Shown piece by piece: positions 26,068-34,453 of a DNA stretch of 64,000 nt; the first letter of the stretch is position 1, and each line of letters begins with the position of its first letter. The notes under the pieces are model-generated. The model did no database searches, was not told the origin of the DNA, and worked only from the letters and a program-made list of their open reading frames with translations. Position numbers and translations under genes: made by a program. Source of the stretch: Shimia sp051201625 (GTDB taxonomy: Bacteria; Pseudomonadota; Alphaproteobacteria; Rhodobacterales; Rhodobacteraceae); the NCBI RefSeq assembly GCF_051201625.1, contig NZ_CP179203.1, positions 2,728,001-2,792,000 of the forward strand, written 5' to 3'.

Positions 26068-27273
26068 TTAGGTGGGCGCGTCGTCAACATGCATTGCGTT
26101 TCTGGATGCTAGCGCCTCGCTTGAGGGCCAGTCTTTTTCCTTTTCTGGAAGCAATAGCTTTATGTTGTGGTATGCCTTGTATGGGCTGTCGAGTAACGCT
26201 GGTGCCACTGCCACTCTGAACGATTTTGGATCGATCGAAATCATACCCAGATCATACAGTGTGTGTAGGTCAGCTCTCATTAAAATGCCGTTTCCGACAT
26301 GATTTGTGGCGGGGCCTCTGTAAGGAATAATATGTGCCGCTTCCAAAACTGAAGTAACACCCGTCCTGCTAATGGCGCATTTGAATTGGTATGCTGACAA
26401 AAGTTTGCCGCGAAAGTTTGCCTGTCCTCGTCTTGTTGCAATGGAACGTAGGACTAATGTGCGACCGTCTGCGATGCTCGTTGGGTCGAAAGCCTCGTAT
26501 GGTTCTTGCTTGCCCAAACGATCTTCGATTTCAATTATTCCCTGCTCGACTGAATTTGGTTGGCAGGCCAGCAATAGCGGCTCAAATAATTCAAGTGCTT
26601 CGTTAAAGGCTTGGTTAATTGTTTCATCAGATACGTCCAAAATATCTATAGTGTGTGCGATAGACCCGCCACCTTCAGGCATTCCATTCCCACGCAAGTC
26701 TTTCAAAAAACCATCCAGACCGGGCCATTGGTTAAAGCCATCGTCCCCGGGGCCAAGCCTTGCTTTTTTACTAAACTGCCAAGTAAATCTAGATTCTTTT
26801 AGACGTGATGAAATGTCGTCCGATAGGGTCGAGTTCGGCTGTGGTAGTTTGGAGTTGATCTGAGGAATGATATCTCTGTTTCGAGCCTTTACATTTGGAT
26901 CATGATAGTCAGCTTCGTCGATGGCGACCGCAAACCCAATTTCGACACCACGCTCTGATGCAATAGCATATACCTGTGGCATCTTTCCAAATGCATCACT
27001 TTCCACCCCGCAAACTGACATCCAAAGGTCAACTGGACGGTGGCCACGCGAGCCATATCTGTGGGAGAAATTCATCTTCTTGAGCTTGAGACTACCTACA
27101 TTGTTTGACGCATCAATCGCATTCTCCACAATTTCTTTCAGGGTATCGTGAATCTCTGCATAGCTCATCTTGTCTTCGTCTGAGACGTGAGAGGCGGGAT
27201 TGGCCTTGCTACCATATGCATTTGCAGGTGCGTTCTTGTATCTTTCAAAGATGCCAAAGTCTTGTGGGGTCAT
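26068..27273 (-). CDS. HNH endonuclease with MrcB-like N-terminal domain (401 aa)
   Basis: Probably a defence endonuclease. Residues about 1-215 look like the DUF3578/MrcB N-terminal domain of McrBC-like restriction proteins (for example RPVDLWMSVCGVESDAFGKMPQVYAIAS, WQFSKKARLGPGDDGFNQWPG), which often reads modified DNA. Residues 285-350 are an HNH_2-type nuclease: CAISRTGVTSVLEAAHIIPY (C299, H314), then GNGILMRADLHTLYD (N328, H337) and the following strand. It is the last gene of a four-gene operon. Its ATG overlaps the stop of the MazG-like gene by 4 bases (ATGA), so the two are translationally coupled. The substrate is unknown. Confidence 0.78.
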   Translation of the reverse strand: MTPQDFGIFERYKNAPANAYGSKANPASHVSDEDKMSYAEIHDTLKEIVENAIDASNNVGSLKLKKMNFSHRYGSRGHRPVDLWMSVCGVESDAFGKMPQVYAIASERGVEIGFAVAIDEADYHDPNVKARNRDIIPQINSKLPQPNSTLSDDISSRLKESRFTWQFSKKARLGPGDDGFNQWPGLDGFLKDLRGNGMPEGGGSIAHTIDILDVSDETINQAFNEALELFEPLLLACQPNSVEQGIIEIEDRLGKQEPYEAFDPTSIADGRTLVLRSIATRRGQANFRGKLLSAYQFKCAISRTGVTSVLEAAHIIPYRGPATNHVGNGILMRADLHTLYDLGMISIDPKSFRVAVAPALLDSPYKAYHNIKLLLPEKEKDWPSSEALASRNAMHVDDAPT

Positions 27274-27614
27274 TTTAGCGGCCTTGTTTGATCAACTGGT
27301 TTTGCAATACCCTTTGCAGTCTTTATAGGAAATCGCACTTTGTTCTTTGCTAACTTCGCTCTGATGGCATGTTCGAAATCAATGTCAGCTTTTGCGCAGA
27401 GAAGTAGGAGATATTGACCTATGTCTGCAACTTCAGACGCGATACTAGCTTTTTCTTCATCGGTTACGGGATCGGATTGGTCTCTCCATTGGAATATGTC
27501 GAGCAGCTCTGCCGCTTCAATTGAAACTGAGATGGCAAGGTCTTTTGGTGTGTGGAACTGATCCCAGTCACGGAGTTCCGCAAACTTGAGCAACTCATTC
27601 TGAAGTTTGTTCAC
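27270..27614 (-). CDS. MazG-like nucleotide pyrophosphohydrolase (114 aa)
   Basis: A small all-alpha NTP pyrophosphatase, a family that hydrolyses (d)NTPs to NMP and PPi. The helices KFAELRDWDQFHTPKDLAISVSIEAAELLDIFQW and EEKASIASEVADIGQYLLLL carry the paired ExxE and ExxD metal-binding acids (in EAAEL and EVADIG). It starts with GTG overlapping the stop of the upstream 46-codon gene (GTGA) and ends overlapping the HNH gene (ATGA). The gene order MazG-like then HNH nuclease recalls nucleotide-depletion or housecleaning partners of defence enzymes; that role is inference. Confidence 0.85.
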   Translation of the reverse strand: MNKLQNELLKFAELRDWDQFHTPKDLAISVSIEAAELLDIFQWRDQSDPVTDEEKASIASEVADIGQYLLLLCAKADIDFEHAIRAKLAKNKVRFPIKTAKGIAKPVDQTRPLK

Positions 27615-27751
27615 GTCCTAGCCTCCCAAAATTGTTCCCCTACATCCTTATCTGACGCCACCCAGCCATCACAGTTGGTGTCCTGTGCTAGTACGGCTGA
27701 TGAAGCTAGCGACAGTGTGAGTGCTAGTGTGGCTATGGTGTGTTTAATCAT
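27611..27751 (-). CDS. Exported 46-residue peptide inside the MazG-HNH operon
   Basis: A short gene. The signal peptide MIKHTIATLALTLSLASSAV then LAQ is followed by DTNCDGWVASDKDVGEQFWEA. It starts inside the stop of the YbjQ-like gene (ATGA) and ends inside the start of the MazG-like gene (GTGA). Both overlaps argue that it is translated, unless it is only a coupling leader. One Cys. No family recognised. Confidence 0.6.
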   Translation of the reverse strand: MIKHTIATLALTLSLASSAVLAQDTNCDGWVASDKDVGEQFWEART

Positions 27752-28230
27752 TCTTTGATCCTTACAGCAGTTCCGGACGCTACCAGCATCACCATTGAAC
27801 CAGCTTTTGAGAGTTCAACATAGTCAAGGTCAACACCAACGACAGCATTGGCACCGACCTCATAGGCTTCTTTCTTGAGTTCATAGAGCGCAGTCTTACG
27901 GGAGTCCCTCATGGTTTTCTGAACCGCCTCAGAACGACCACCAACGATGTCTCTGACGCCAGCAAACAAGTCTTTGAAGATGTTCATACCGAAAGCACAC
28001 TCAGCGGTAACTATCTCAATGCGCTTGGTGATGTTCAGGTTAGGTGCTGTTTCAGTTGTGAGGAGGATGGCGTCGATTTCTGCGTCCCGCAAAAGTTCAG
28101 CTTCCACCCTCTCTGAGTAAAGTGGGTGGCCCACAGGCCATAGTTCAGCTTTGGAGCATTTATTGCACCTTCTATTTTGATCACCTGCAAAAAAGGACAG
28201 TGGCTCACCACACGAAATACATTCAGCCAT
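27748..28230 (-). CDS. YbjQ (UPF0145)-like protein with N-terminal zinc ribbon
   Basis: A 160-residue protein. Residues 1-26 are a zinc ribbon (C4, C7, C22, C25). Residues 50-158 are the YbjQ/UPF0145 fold (ITKRIEIVTAECAFGMNIFKD, then ALYELKKEAYEVGANAVVGVDLDYVEL), a pentameric domain of unknown function, often called heavy-metal-binding on thin evidence. It is the first gene of a four-gene operon whose members all overlap by 4 bases: this protein, a small exported peptide, a MazG-like enzyme and an MrcB-HNH nuclease. Confidence 0.8.
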   Translation of the reverse strand: MAECISCGEPLSFFAGDQNRRCNKCSKAELWPVGHPLYSERVEAELLRDAEIDAILLTTETAPNLNITKRIEIVTAECAFGMNIFKDLFAGVRDIVGGRSEAVQKTMRDSRKTALYELKKEAYEVGANAVVGVDLDYVELSKAGSMVMLVASGTAVRIKE

Positions 28231-28561
28231 CTAAGTCTCCAATTTCAACTTAAGCCAGCCTAACACCGCATGACTTCATGCCAAGGTGAAACCTCATCTG
28301 TTTGAGTGCGGTTGATAGACGCCTGAACCACGACAGCAATGCACCTGAGAGGGCTGTGAGAGCCGCTGTATTGACCTGTGAGTGCAAAGTCAGCCTTACC
28401 TCGTGACACACATGTTGGGCAGATGAACCCATAACAGCACTATGCGAATGGCTGAGCGAGGGTATGCGCGTTTGTGAAAAACATGTCCCCAAAAGACATC
28501 ATTTACATTTGCCTTGAGCACCATTTAGTCTCAAAAAGAGATGTGCTGAAGGATTTTAATT
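28231..28561. other. Intergenic with a conserved Sel1 upstream region
   Basis: The right end (about 28.48-28.56 kb) matches the region upstream of the other complete Sel1 gene (43.03-43.11 kb): CCCAAAAGA, ATCATTTACATTTGCCTTGAG and AGTCTCA blocks in the same order. It probably holds the promoter. Nothing else was seen. Confidence 0.5.
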
Positions 28562-29695
28562 TTGAAACAAATCACATTAGCCGTAGCGTTCCTAATGGCG
28601 TTCACCACTTCAGCATTAGCACAAGACTTCTATAAGGGTTTTGATGCTTATATGGATGAAGATTATGCAACTGCCCTTCAAGAGTGGAGACCCTTAGCTG
28701 AGCAGGGAGATGCTAAAGCTCAAGACTATTTGGGTGACATGTACTACTTTGGCAGAGGCGTCCCTCAGGATGATGCAGAAGCAGTTAAGTGGTACCGTAA
28801 GGCTGCGGATCAGGGACGGGATTGGGCGCAAGACAGCTTAGGTGACATGTACTACTCTGGCAGAGGCGTCCCTCAGGATTATGCAGAAGCTGTGAAGTGG
28901 TATCTCAAGGCTGCTGAACAGGGACTTGCTGGTGCTCAATTCAACTTAGGCTTCATGTACGACAAAGGTAAGGGCGTCCTTCAGGATGATGCAGAAGCTG
29001 TGAAGTGGTATCTCAAGGCTGCCGAGCAGGGAAATGCTTTCGCTCAATTCAACTTAGGCGTTATGTACGGCTTTGGTAAGGGCGTCCTTCAGGATGATGT
29101 AGAAGCTGTTAAGTGGTACCGCATGGCTGCTGAGCAAGGAAATGCCAGCGCTCAATTCAACTTAGGCTCGATGTACGACAATGGTGACGGCGTCCTTCAG
29201 GATGATGCAGAAGCTGTTAAATGGTACCGTATGGCTGCTGAGCAGGGACATGCTAAAGCTCAATATAACTTAGCCTTGATGTACGACGAGGGTGAGGGTG
29301 TGCTTCAGGATTATGCAGAAGCTGTTGAGTGGTACCGTAAGGCTGCGGATCAGGGACTTGCTGGTGCTCAATTCAACTTAGGCGTCATGTACGACAATGG
29401 TGACGGCGTCCTACAGGATTATGCAGAAGCTGTTAAATGGTACCGTATGGCTGCTGAGCAGGGACATGCTAAAGCTCAAACCAACTTAGGCTTTATGTAC
29501 GGCAACGGTAACGGCGTCCTTAAGGACAACATCATGGCGCACATGTGGTACAACATTGCGAGCGCCAATGGGAATGACCTTGGTGGTGAAAACAGGGAAA
29601 TAGTAGCCAAACAGATGACCTCTGAAGACATCTCAAAAGCTACAGCATTGGCTAGAGAGTGTATGAGCAGCAATTACAAGAAGTGTGGGTACTGA
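28562..29695 (+). CDS. Exported Sel1-repeat protein (377 aa)
   Basis: A secreted Sel1 solenoid, the longest in the window. A TTG start follows AAGGA by 9 bases, and the same TTG is conserved in the paralogue at 42.22-43.03 kb. The signal peptide MKQITLAVAFLMAFTTSALA is followed by QDFYKGFDAYMDEDYATALQEW. About eight 36-residue repeats of the type AQFNLGxMYxxGxGVLQDDAEAVKWYRMAAEQG follow. The cap is IMAHMWYNIASANG...CMSSNYKKCGY. Repeat number differs between copies, as expected from unequal recombination between the nearly identical DNA repeats. Function unknown; such proteins usually bind partners outside the cytoplasm. Confidence 0.88.
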   Translation: MKQITLAVAFLMAFTTSALAQDFYKGFDAYMDEDYATALQEWRPLAEQGDAKAQDYLGDMYYFGRGVPQDDAEAVKWYRKAADQGRDWAQDSLGDMYYSGRGVPQDYAEAVKWYLKAAEQGLAGAQFNLGFMYDKGKGVLQDDAEAVKWYLKAAEQGNAFAQFNLGVMYGFGKGVLQDDVEAVKWYRMAAEQGNASAQFNLGSMYDNGDGVLQDDAEAVKWYRMAAEQGHAKAQYNLALMYDEGEGVLQDYAEAVEWYRKAADQGLAGAQFNLGVMYDNGDGVLQDYAEAVKWYRMAAEQGHAKAQTNLGFMYGNGNGVLKDNIMAHMWYNIASANGNDLGGENREIVAKQMTSEDISKATALARECMSSNYKKCGY

Positions 29696-29699
29696 AGAT

Positions 29700-29765
29700 C
29701 AAATAGCTATTCTGCGTAGGTAATCAGCTAATTTAGGCAGACTGTAACCTTTACCGTAGTTGGTA
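29700..29765 (-). pseudogene. Tail remnant of a tyrosine integrase
   Basis: The sequence matches, with scattered changes, the last 22 codons or so of the integrase at 30.27-31.16 kb (minus strand: TNYGKGYSLPKLADYLRRIAI-like). Only the Tyr segment and tail are left. It adjoins the Sel1 gene and marks the former end of another element copy. Confidence 0.7.
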
Positions 29766-29847
29766 CTTTCCCCCGCTCACATTCATGCGATGCACGATTT
29801 CCCCTACAAGAAACGTGGGCCATACGAACAAGAGGAACTTTTCCAAG

Positions 29848-30228
29848 ATGAAAAGAACACTGACAGCACTTACCGTAGCAGCAACCATGTTTGCCAGCAG
29901 CGCATCCGCTTTTGATCCTGATGACCTACAGAAGTTGAAGGATACGGGTGATTGCGTGAACTGTGATTTGGAAGGTGCTGATTTGATGATTGCTAATCTG
30001 ACGGGTGCTAATCTGGGGGGTGCTAATCTGGGCGGTGCTTATCTGGCTGGTGCTAATTTGATTGCTGCTATTCTGACGGATGCTTATCTGATTGGTGCTA
30101 ATATGAACGGTGCTAATCTGAAGGCTGCTGATCTGGAGGGTGCTGATTTGTTCCGTACTAAAATGAACGGCGCAACTCTCTGCAACACGACCATGCCTGA
30201 TGGTTCAGTTTTTTATAGCGGGTGCTGA
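29848..30228 (+). CDS. Exported pentapeptide-repeat protein (126 aa)
   Basis: A short version of the 197-residue protein at 15.45-16.04 kb. It has the same signal peptide (MKRTLTALTVAATMFASSAS) and start (FDPDDLQKLKDTGDC), about ten A[NDI]L[TIG]G-type pentapeptides, and the same tail (LCNTTMPDGSVFYSGC). Cys at both ends would cap the helix by disulfides. An ATG in frame upstream (29785) is not supported by a signal peptide. Lies between integrase sequences. Function unknown. Confidence 0.83.
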   Translation: MKRTLTALTVAATMFASSASAFDPDDLQKLKDTGDCVNCDLEGADLMIANLTGANLGGANLGGAYLAGANLIAAILTDAYLIGANMNGANLKAADLEGADLFRTKMNGATLCNTTMPDGSVFYSGC

Positions 30229-30273
30229 TTAGTGGAGACGTGGTGGTTCAATGAAGAACACCTGTGGCTAAAA

Positions 30274-31155
30274 CTAAATAGCTATCCGTTGTAGGTACTC
30301 AGCTAGTTTAGGCATACTATAGCCCTTACCGTAGTTGGTTCCTACGCCACCTACACTAGACCATCCACCAGCCTGATCTATGGCTTCTAAAGGTACGTCA
30401 GCCTCTCTCAGGCGATCCCTGAAGCTATGTCTTAGGCAGTGGGTGGTCTTACCATCAAAGGACTTCTTGAGGTACTTACAGAGCGTAGCTGATGCCCCTG
30501 TATTGTTAAGGTAGCCACAGGAAGCATAGCGAGGGAACAAGTAAGGACTGTCACTCTTAGCCTCTAGTAATTTCTGTAGGGCTTGTGTGGCACTCTTAGA
30601 TACGATTGGTAGCGACCTCTTGCTGTTCTCAGTCTTGAGACCCCTACAATCATTCTCTCTGATATTAATAACATACAAATCATCAACCTCAGATACGTCA
30701 TCTTTAGATAAACCAAGAACCTCAGATAATCTACACCCTGTTTCCCCTAGTATCGGTAGTATCAAGCGTAGTTTCCCATGAGCTAGAGACTGCTTGTACA
30801 GGTTCTTGAGTTCAGCCACAGAGAAGGGTTCCCTTGTGGTCGCATCTTTACCTTCCCCTTTGATAATGATCCTAGCGAAAGGGTTCCTGTGTGGTAAATC
30901 CAACTCGTATATCGCATAGTTAAACACTGCGTTGAGACTGTTGAGCCTTCTACGAACTGTTGTGGTGGTTACTTTACCAAATCTGCTCACGTTCTTGTAA
31001 CTATCGACAAAAACTCTGGCATCCTTGCGTGTGTAGTCTTCTATAGTTTTAGAACCACAGACTTCAGCCAACCTATTTACCGCAATAAAAACAGGCTTGG
31101 GGTTGATACCCTTTAGTTCGACATATTCTTGTGTGATTTCGACTAAATTAATCAT
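30274..31155 (-). CDS. Tyrosine recombinase / element integrase (293 aa)
   Basis: A site-specific recombinase of a second family. It is shorter than the 20-kb integrase because it lacks the N-terminal arm-type domain. A SAM-like core-binding domain covers residues 1-95. The catalytic domain shows GETGCRLSEVLGL (first Arg), HCLRHSFRDRL (H-x-x-R) and GGWSSVGGVGTNYGKGY with the Tyr nucleophile. The start codon lies 42 bp from the tRNA-Thr fragment at 31197-31243, the normal position of int next to its att site, so it is probably the integrase of the element lying to the left. Confidence 0.92.
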   Translation of the reverse strand: MINLVEITQEYVELKGINPKPVFIAVNRLAEVCGSKTIEDYTRKDARVFVDSYKNVSRFGKVTTTTVRRRLNSLNAVFNYAIYELDLPHRNPFARIIIKGEGKDATTREPFSVAELKNLYKQSLAHGKLRLILPILGETGCRLSEVLGLSKDDVSEVDDLYVINIRENDCRGLKTENSKRSLPIVSKSATQALQKLLEAKSDSPYLFPRYASCGYLNNTGASATLCKYLKKSFDGKTTHCLRHSFRDRLREADVPLEAIDQAGGWSSVGGVGTNYGKGYSMPKLAEYLQRIAI

Positions 31156-31196
31156 TTTGTTACCCTTATGTTTTCCCTAATGGAATCGACATAAGG

Positions 31197-31243
31197 ATGG
31201 TGCCCCCACACGGACTCGAACCGCGGACCTACTGATTACAAAT
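31197..31243 (+). other. attL-like duplicate of the 3' part of tRNA-Thr
   Basis: 46-47 bp identical to 43428-43474, the 3' part of the intact tRNA-Thr(UGU): from the CCA complement TGGTGCCCCC through the T-arm (GGACTCGAACCGCGG) into the anticodon arm (ACTGATTACAAAT), then diverging. It forms the left boundary of the CRISPR island; the intact tRNA gene is the right boundary. Confidence 0.92.
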
Positions 31244-31392
31244 AAGGTTCTCCAGTTATCAATATAAACTCATATCTTACTAGTTAAAGATAATAACGTT
31301 TATATACAGCACTTTAACCGATGACATAACTTGACCTGGGATCAACCTCATCCAATATACCCCCCCTCTCCTGCCATTTAATTGTTCAATTC

Positions 31393-31412
31393 TGTCTACT
31401 ATTTGTCTACTA
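31393..31412. promoter_or_regulatory. Paired TGTCTACTA motifs, probable integrase arm sites
   Basis: TGTCTACTA occurs at 31393-31401 and 31404-31412, an 11-bp step. The same pair with the same step is at 43362-43370 and 43373-43381, near the other end of the island. Matching tandem motifs near both ends fit arm-type binding sites. Confidence 0.5.
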
Positions 31413-31420
31413 TCCTGAAT

Positions 31421-32686
31421 ATGAAACTTACAGACGCTAAGATCAATGACTTGCAAGCCAAAGACGAGGAGTACCGCGTCAAGTGCACCAAGGCGCCTGG
31501 GCTATCCATCAAGGTTATGCCCTCAGGGCGGAAGTCTTTCATCGTGGACGGTAGAATTAAGGGCGGTCGGACCAGGCGCTTTACCATTGGCACTCACCCA
31601 AGCCTTTCTGCTTCAGACGCAAGAGAGAAAGCACAGCATCTGATGAGCATGATGCAGCGAGGGGAAGACCCCAAGGAGGTCAGGCTTGAGCGGGATGCGA
31701 TCAAGGCTATGCAATCCAAAACGCTAGCCACTACCTTCAAAGAGTTCCTTTCTGTGAGGAACCTTAAGCCTAAGACCGTCAAAGACTATCAGGGAACACT
31801 AAACACTGTATTCGCGGCATGGTTAAACAAGCCAATCAATAAGATTACGAGGAAGGATGTGACTGACCTCTTCGTAGATACTAGGGACAATCGAGGGCAA
31901 GCCACCGCGGTAAAAGCCTTCCGCATATTATCTGCGATCATTAACTTTGCAAAGGCAGATGATGTTGGCGGAGTTAGGCTACTTACAGAGAACCCTGTCG
32001 ATGTCCTCAAGGAGAAGAGGGTAGATCGGAAGGTAAGGCAAAGGGATCGGTATCTCGATGAGACGGAGATTGAGAAACTTATGCAGTTTGATCTCGTCGA
32101 GAGGACTTTTCATCAGAAGCCAACACATGGGGTCTCTGATCAGGGCATGAACTATGTAATGCTGGTGCTGTTTACTGGCATGCGTAAGGGTGAGGTCGCA
32201 AACCTCAAATGGGAAGATGTTGACTTCAAGAAAAAGACCATTGTTGCCAGAAATACCAAGAATGGCTCTGACCACTACGTGCCCATGAGTAAGATGATAC
32301 AGTGGAAACTTGAGACCCAGAAGAAGGTATCTGACTTGAAGGGAAGCGCTTGGGTGTTTCCGCGCAGGCTTGGAGACGGCCCCATGACTGAGCCTAAAAG
32401 CCAGTTGGCCCGCATCTGCAAAGCAACAGGCATCAAATTTAGACTTCATGACCTTCGGCGTACCTTTGCTACGCATGCCACAAGGGCTGGTACGAGCTAT
32501 GAATTGATACAGAAGGCCCTCAACCATAAGTCAGGATCGGTTACGAACAGCTACATCATAGGTAATATCGACATGATGAGGCCCGTGTTTGATACTGTAT
32601 TTCTAGCTTACTCCAAAATGTATTTGGATGATGAGGACTACGAGAGGCTGCTGGACCCCGAAGGTAGTCATGAGATCATAGAATGA
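31421..32686 (+). CDS. P4-type tyrosine integrase of the CRISPR island (421 aa)
   Basis: An integrase with an N-terminal DUF4102-type arm-binding domain (LTDAKINDLQ, then LSIKVMPSGRKSFIV and RFTIGTHPSLSASDAR), a SAM-like core-binding domain (about 105-195) and the catalytic domain: LFTGMRKGEVANL (Arg), HDLRRTFATHA (H-x-x-R), ALNHKSGSVTNSYI (His and the Tyr nucleophile). P4-type integrases usually act at tRNA genes, which fits the 46-bp tRNA-Thr repeat at both ends. The ATG at 31421 gives the family N-terminus. It lies just inside the left att copy and reads into the island. Confidence 0.95.
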   Translation: MKLTDAKINDLQAKDEEYRVKCTKAPGLSIKVMPSGRKSFIVDGRIKGGRTRRFTIGTHPSLSASDAREKAQHLMSMMQRGEDPKEVRLERDAIKAMQSKTLATTFKEFLSVRNLKPKTVKDYQGTLNTVFAAWLNKPINKITRKDVTDLFVDTRDNRGQATAVKAFRILSAIINFAKADDVGGVRLLTENPVDVLKEKRVDRKVRQRDRYLDETEIEKLMQFDLVERTFHQKPTHGVSDQGMNYVMLVLFTGMRKGEVANLKWEDVDFKKKTIVARNTKNGSDHYVPMSKMIQWKLETQKKVSDLKGSAWVFPRRLGDGPMTEPKSQLARICKATGIKFRLHDLRRTFATHATRAGTSYELIQKALNHKSGSVTNSYIIGNIDMMRPVFDTVFLAYSKMYLDDEDYERLLDPEGSHEIIE

Positions 32687-32816
32687 TTGAGGAATGGTAG
32701 TATTAGCAGCGCATGAACAGTTGAAAGACGGACGGCAGCGCGTTGTTGCAAATTGACTGTAAAGTTAAGTAAGGACAAGCACTCTCTAAGTTTAAGCGCT
32801 TTAGGCGCTGACGTCA

Positions 32817-33051
32817 GACAATGCCTCAAATGCGCTCAACAAGTGGCTGAAGAGGGACTTTGAGGGACTGACTGCGTACTGCCTCAGACACACCATGAGA
32901 GACCGCCTCAGAGCCGTAGAGTGATCGCTCGATATGATTGACCAGCTATTATGGCGGCTGGAGTTCAGTAGGTGGCATAGGGGTCGGCTATGGGCGTGGC
33001 TACGCAGTTGATCAGATGCGTAGTTGGATAGAGAAGGTGAAGATTGAATAA
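32817..33051 (+). pseudogene. Decayed C-terminus of a tyrosine integrase
   Basis: The + strand reads NASNALNKWLKRDFEG, then YCLRHTMRDRLRAVE, a TGA, and in another frame GWSSVGGIGVGYGRGY with the Tyr. It is related to the 20- and 30-kb integrases. A nonsense codon and a frameshift are visible. It shows that this island has itself absorbed or replaced an older element. Confidence 0.75.
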
Positions 33052-33183
33052 GGGATAATGCTTAGTTGAAGTATTCTAGCTTTTTCGCAGAAACTCACAA
33101 ACATTTGGCCTAATCTGATAAGTATACTGAACTAAACAGTGATAGTTGTAGTTGTATCAAAGTAACCAGAAAAGGACGATACA

Positions 33184-33372
33184 ATGAAACAACTAGCAAT
33201 CATGGCTGCAATCACTATGGCACTTTCTACTAGCCCAGTTTTAGCTGGCAGCAGCATTAATCAGACTTACAGCCCTGTTGAGAGCCAAGTTCAGCATGGC
33301 GGTGGATGCCGAAAGAACTCCCCTCCTGGTCAATGCTGTCATGCAGGCTCAAAGCCTTACCACTGTCACTAA
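33184..33372 (+). CDS. Small exported Cys/His-rich protein (62 aa)
   Basis: A signal peptide (MKQLAIMAAITMALSTSPVLA) is followed by a short mature protein ending GGGCRKNSPPGQCCHAGSKP then YHCH. The C-x8-CC-H...HCH pattern suggests metal binding or disulfides; similar Cys-rich YHCH tails occur on secreted proteins of unknown role. A good AAAGGA site precedes the ATG. It is followed by a stem-loop and then the CRISPR-Cas genes on the same strand. Confidence 0.6.
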   Translation: MKQLAIMAAITMALSTSPVLAGSSINQTYSPVESQVQHGGGCRKNSPPGQCCHAGSKPYHCH

Positions 33373-33421
33373 ACTGGGAAACTAGTTGGTAAGATTGAAA
33401 GATTAATCTCTCCTCCCTTTC

Positions 33422-33461
33422 GGTGGGCACTATTAAGCAATTACAACTATTAGTGCTCACC
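33422..33461 (+). terminator. Stem-loop after the Cys/His-rich gene
   Basis: GGTGGGCACTA (33422-33432) pairs with TAGTGCTCACC (33451-33461), one G-T pair, with an 18-base loop. No T-run follows, so it may be a factor-dependent terminator or mRNA-end structure. Confidence 0.4.
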
Positions 33462-33580
33462 CTGAAACGGGCTTAGAAATGACAGAGATTTCACAATCAT
33501 TGGCACAAACTCGAAAGCTTTAATCCGTCTAGCCAACTGCATATTTATCAGGTATCAAAATGATACATGGAGAGAAGTGT

Positions 33581-33748
33581 ATGAAGCGTTTAGGGATTTT
33601 ATCTGCAGCGGCAGTTATCTCAATGGTAATGCTTGCCACATCCGCATTTGCACAGGATAGCCAGAAGGACTTGGATGCTCATGATGCAGGTGATTATGCT
33701 ACGGCTCTTCAGGAGTGGAGACCTTTGGCTGAGCAGGTACAAGGCTGA
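33581..33748 (+). pseudogene. Truncated exported Sel1 gene upstream of the cas operon
   Basis: It keeps the ribosome site (AGAGAAG), a signal peptide (MKRLGILSAAAVISMVMLAT then SAFAQ) and the first Sel1 half-repeat (AGDYATALQEWRPLAEQ). In the complete copies GDAKAQ follows AEQ; here three foreign codons (VQG) and a stop follow. The csf3 start codon lies 6 bases after that stop. The cas operon therefore joins the remains of a Sel1 gene and probably uses its promoter and translation. Confidence 0.8.
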
Positions 33749-33754
33749 TATCGT

Positions 33755-34453
33755 ATGACGCAAAGACTAACCATCACAGCAGTCTTGAAGACGCCTATAA
33801 TCACGCAGGGATACCTCACGTTTGACGGACTCTTGGCTGGTATAATCTTTGACAAACGAAATGACGGGGATGTTGATGCTGCCCATGCCGCTGTCCCGCT
33901 TGTGAGTAATGATGGCCTGTTTCATGCCTCGGCGGCGTGCTTTCACGGGGCATCCTTTGGAAAAGCCTCCTTTTCTGCGGGCCTGCGCGCCAGCCACGAT
34001 CTGGACCCGAGTTTGATCCTTAAAAGTAAGGATGGCACCAAGTTGCACCGTACGCTTGGACTGAAGAGAATGCGGCAATTTGGCATGGTAAAGAACGATT
34101 ATCAGACCATTATCGCTGATCGTATAGAGTGGAATGTCGAAGGAGACCCAAAGAGCATCGCAGAAGTACTTGAGGATGTCTTTTGGATAGGCAAGAGGCG
34201 GGCTGCGGGTTACGGTGAAGTTGACAACTGGGATATGGAATACGGCTCCTTCGATGGTCTTATTAGCCCCTCAGGGGAAGCAATGCGACCAATTCCGGCA
34301 AATCGGTTCAAAGGTGATCTCACCCAGCCTTTGATGGATGCCGCTTGGAAACCTGCATACTGGGCCTTTGAAAACAGGGCGGCGTGCTTTGTCCCGAGCC
34401 ATTCGTGGCGTTTTCCCAAGTTGGATGAACAGGTTATTGATGAACACATTTGA
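33755..34453 (+). CDS. csf3: Csf3-like (Cas5-type) protein of a type IV CRISPR system
   Basis: A 232-residue RAMP-fold protein, the right size for Csf3. In type IV-A complexes it binds the 5' handle of the crRNA, like Cas5. The N-terminal strand (LTITAVLKTPIIT) leads to YLTFDGLLAGIIFD (20-33), a Csf3 feature. The Gly-rich loop FWIGKRRAAGYGEV (143-156) is the RAMP RNA-binding loop. First cas gene of the operon, starting 6 bases after the truncated Sel1 frame; its stop overlaps the next gene by 14 bases. Assignment rests on motifs and position. Confidence 0.75.
   Translation: MTQRLTITAVLKTPIITQGYLTFDGLLAGIIFDKRNDGDVDAAHAAVPLVSNDGLFHASAACFHGASFGKASFSAGLRASHDLDPSLILKSKDGTKLHRTLGLKRMRQFGMVKNDYQTIIADRIEWNVEGDPKSIAEVLEDVFWIGKRRAAGYGEVDNWDMEYGSFDGLISPSGEAMRPIPANRFKGDLTQPLMDAAWKPAYWAFENRAACFVPSHSWRFPKLDEQVIDEHI

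Noticed and set aside
28700..29530. Tandem 108-bp repeats that look like an array
   Set aside because: They are the codons of the 36-residue Sel1 repeats of one protein; the spacing is coding, not CRISPR-like.
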